Shown here piece after piece: positions 6,164 to 7,396 of a stretch of DNA of 7,396 bases. This stretch comes from Actinomycetota bacterium (lineage in GTDB: Bacteria; Actinomycetota; Actinomycetes; S36-B12), in contig VGBQ01000131.1 of NCBI GenBank assembly GCA_016870425.1, positions 1 through 7,396 of the forward strand, read 5' to 3'. The first letter of the stretch is position 1, and the number at the start of each line of letters is the position of its first letter. A program made the translations under genes and the position numbers. The notes under the pieces are model-generated. The model was not told the origin of the DNA, made no database searches, and saw only the letters and a program-made list of their open reading frames with translations.

Positions 6164-6165
6164 AC

Positions 6166-6987
6166 TCAGGGTGCGAGCGGGACGTCCCAGTGGCGGGCGG
6201 CCGCCACGTCATCGTCCGTGCAGTCCTGACCCACAGCGACCGCATGCAGTGTCAGGGGCTCGCCGGGGGGCTCGGCCGCGGCCTCGGTCACCGTGACGAT
6301 CACGCTGCCGGCGCGGCCGTCGATGGTCGCGGCGTCCAGCACCAGGGGTAGCGATTCGGCCGGCAGGCCGAGTCGGCCCAGGCAGTCCGCGAGCGCCTCG
6401 GGGCTCGACGCGAGGCCCACTCCGGGAAGCACGGTCGCGGCGGGGGAGGCCACCATCGCATCGGCGACGGCGCTGCCATCGGCCATGCCGGTGCTGGTCA
6501 GCAGTGTCACGACCTGTTCGGGCAGCGCCTCGGTGGTGTAGTCGGTCCCCGAGGTCAGCACAGTCCGGGGCATCGCAGCCGGGCTGCCCAGTGCGGGCGC
6601 GGGTGGGGACTGCACCGGAGGTTCGGGATCCGGGCCGGCGGATGACGTGACGGCCAGCACTCCGGCCGGACCCTCCGCGACGGGCACGGGATCGGCCGAG
6701 CGCATGGTCGGGATCACGACCGCACCGACCAGCGCCACCCCCGCAGCACCGGCGAGCAGGGGCAGCACGCGCACCCGGGTCTTGCGGCGCTGCTCGCTGA
6801 GGTCGGCGACCCCCTCGGGAAGGCCCCGCGGGTCGGAGGGTCCCGACAGAGGCGGCTCTGCGGCCAACCGCGCCTGAAGGCTCGCCCAGACCTCCTCGGG
6901 CATGGCCGGGGCGGAGTCGGCTGCCAGCCAGGCGGCAAGCTCGGGATCCAGGGGAGGCAGGTCACCGCCGATGTCGCTGTCGCTCAC
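6166..6987 (-). CDS. Membrane-anchored anti-sigma-M-like protein (Rv3912/RsmA-like position)
   Basis: A 273-residue protein with a cytoplasmic head (1-70, including MPEEVWASLQARLAAE at 29-44, a segment typical of small anti-sigma heads), one membrane span at about 72-93, a Pro/Ala-rich linker to about 140, and an outer domain at 145-273. The zinc-binding HxxxCxxC motif of ZAS anti-sigmas is absent; the head has no cysteine at all. The only cysteines are C202 and C256, both in the outer domain, a possible disulfide pair. The call comes mainly from topology and from its place directly behind a SigM-type gene; direct sequence recognition is weak. The GTG at 6987 overlaps the sigma stop (GTGA) and has a strong site AAGGAGG with a six-base spacer inside the sigma gene. 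It probably holds the sigma factor at the membrane until a signal arrives. Confidence 0.7.
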   Translation of the reverse strand: MSDSDIGGDLPPLDPELAAWLAADSAPAMPEEVWASLQARLAAEPPLSGPSDPRGLPEGVADLSEQRRKTRVRVLPLLAGAAGVALVGAVVIPTMRSADPVPVAEGPAGVLAVTSSAGPDPEPPVQSPPAPALGSPAAMPRTVLTSGTDYTTEALPEQVVTLLTSTGMADGSAVADAMVASPAATVLPGVGLASSPEALADCLGRLGLPAESLPLVLDAATIDGRAGSVIVTVTEAAAEPPGEPLTLHAVAVGQDCTDDDVAAARHWDVPLAP

Positions 6988-7396
6988 GGGGCACCTCCTT
7001 CTCCGGTGGGGGGTTGGCTGGTCGGGGGTGGACTCATCCCAGACCTGTCCGGAGGTACGACGGGATCGGATCCATCAGGGTTCCGCACATGGGCCAGGCG
7101 CTCCGCGAGCTTGGCCCGGCCGCGGAAACATCGGCTCTTGACCGTGCCGGTCGGGCAGTCCAGCATCTGCGCGGCCTCCTCGACCGACCACCCCTCAAGG
7201 TCGACCAGGACGATGGCGGCCCGCTGGTCGGGGGGGAGAGTGTCCAGGGCGGCACGCACCTCGCGCACGGTCTCGCTGACCTCGACGGCGGCACGCGGGT
7301 CGGCGAGTCGGTGGTCGTCGACGAGGGTGGCCGAACTCTCCCCTGCGCCGTCCTCGGGCAGAGGCACCCAGGGCCGCACCGCCCGCCGGCGCAGGC
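6984..7396 (-). CDS. sigM: ECF RNA polymerase sigma factor, SigM-type (5'-partial, C-terminal part)
   Basis: The frame is open to the right edge, so the N-terminal part (region 2) is missing. The visible part starts with LRRRAVRPWVPLPED, the linker that follows region 2 in SigM-like factors. Region 4 follows, with LDTLPPDQRAAIVLVDLEG and the helix-turn-helix WSVEEAAQMLDCPTGTVKSRCFRGRAKL, which contacts the -35 element. The tail after NPDGSD is Pro/Ser-rich. Region 4 carries two cysteines, at the CPTGTV and SRCFRG positions. The SigM assignment rests on this similarity plus the gene order (anti-sigma, trxB, trxA, cwlM downstream). Its own promoter lies outside the window. Translation is coupled to the downstream gene by a four-base overlap. 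Confidence 0.88.
   Translation of the reverse strand, partial: LRRRAVRPWVPLPEDGAGESSATLVDDHRLADPRAAVEVSETVREVRAALDTLPPDQRAAIVLVDLEGWSVEEAAQMLDCPTGTVKSRCFRGRAKLAERLAHVRNPDGSDPVVPPDRSGMSPPPTSQPPTGEGGAP

Noticed and set aside
6066..6245. N-terminal extension of TrxB to the upstream ATG at 6245 or 6098
   Set aside because: The extension crosses the stress promoter and enters the anti-sigma gene. The GTG at 6065 has a proper ribosome site and yields the family's normal N terminus.
5139..6296. 385-codon open frame on the plus strand antisense to trxB
   Set aside because: Shadow of trxB; low-complexity Arg/Asp/Val-rich translation with no motifs.
1..7396. DnaA boxes, parS sites, CRISPR, insertion sequences or transfer RNA genes, looked for because of the oriC-like gene order
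   Set aside because: No TTATCCACA-like clusters, no parS palindrome, no direct repeat array, no transposase and no cloverleaf were seen by eye.

Overview
The window is GC-rich, with G or C in most third codon positions, GTG as well as ATG starts, and dense, mostly co-directional genes. The gene content points to an actinobacterium (Actinomycetota). Read on the minus strand from the right edge, the order is: SigM-type ECF sigma factor, membrane-anchored anti-sigma-like protein, thioredoxin reductase, thioredoxin, CwlM-type peptidoglycan amidase homologue. As recalled, this matches the chromosomal block near oriC in mycobacteria and relatives (sigM, Rv3912, trxB2, trxC, cwlM). Nothing here allows a genus call.

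Layout. 1-1053 (+) is the 3' part of a membrane-linked molybdopterin oxidoreductase of the sulfite oxidase superfamily. It converges on ddl across an 80-base gap that holds a strong imperfect inverted repeat. 1134-3383 (-) is a two-gene operon: a PLP aminotransferase (start corrected to 3383) followed by a short DdlB-type D-Ala-D-Ala ligase, whose Shine-Dalgarno overlaps the aminotransferase stop. 3484-3609 (+) is a small, previously easy-to-miss candidate gene for a 41-residue single-span membrane peptide. 3637-4728 (-) is cwlM, 4735-5058 trxA, 5133-6065 trxB (start corrected to a GTG at 6065), 6166-6987 the anti-sigma candidate, and 6984-7396 the C-terminal half of the sigma factor, cut by the window edge.

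How the parts work together. The sigma and anti-sigma genes overlap by four bases and are translationally coupled. Directly after the anti-sigma stop lies a near-perfect disulfide-stress promoter (GGGAAT, then CGTTGG, i.e. GGAAT-N18-GTT) pointing into trxB. The likely picture is a redox-stress module: an ECF sigma of the SigM or SigR/SigH type drives trxB-trxA, and cwlM is co-transcribed behind them with only 6 bases between trxA and cwlM. The CwlM homologue has no export signal, lacks one zinc-ligand histidine, and lacks the C-terminal tail that carries the regulatory phosphosite in mycobacterial CwlM. It is therefore more likely a cytoplasmic regulator or pseudo-amidase than a wall hydrolase, but its regulation may differ from the mycobacterial model. 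The neighbouring ddl also belongs to peptidoglycan precursor synthesis.

No RNA genes, insertion sequences, CRISPR arrays, DnaA-box clusters or parS sites were seen. I found no wholly new multi-gene system; the interest is in regulation and in atypical features of conserved genes.
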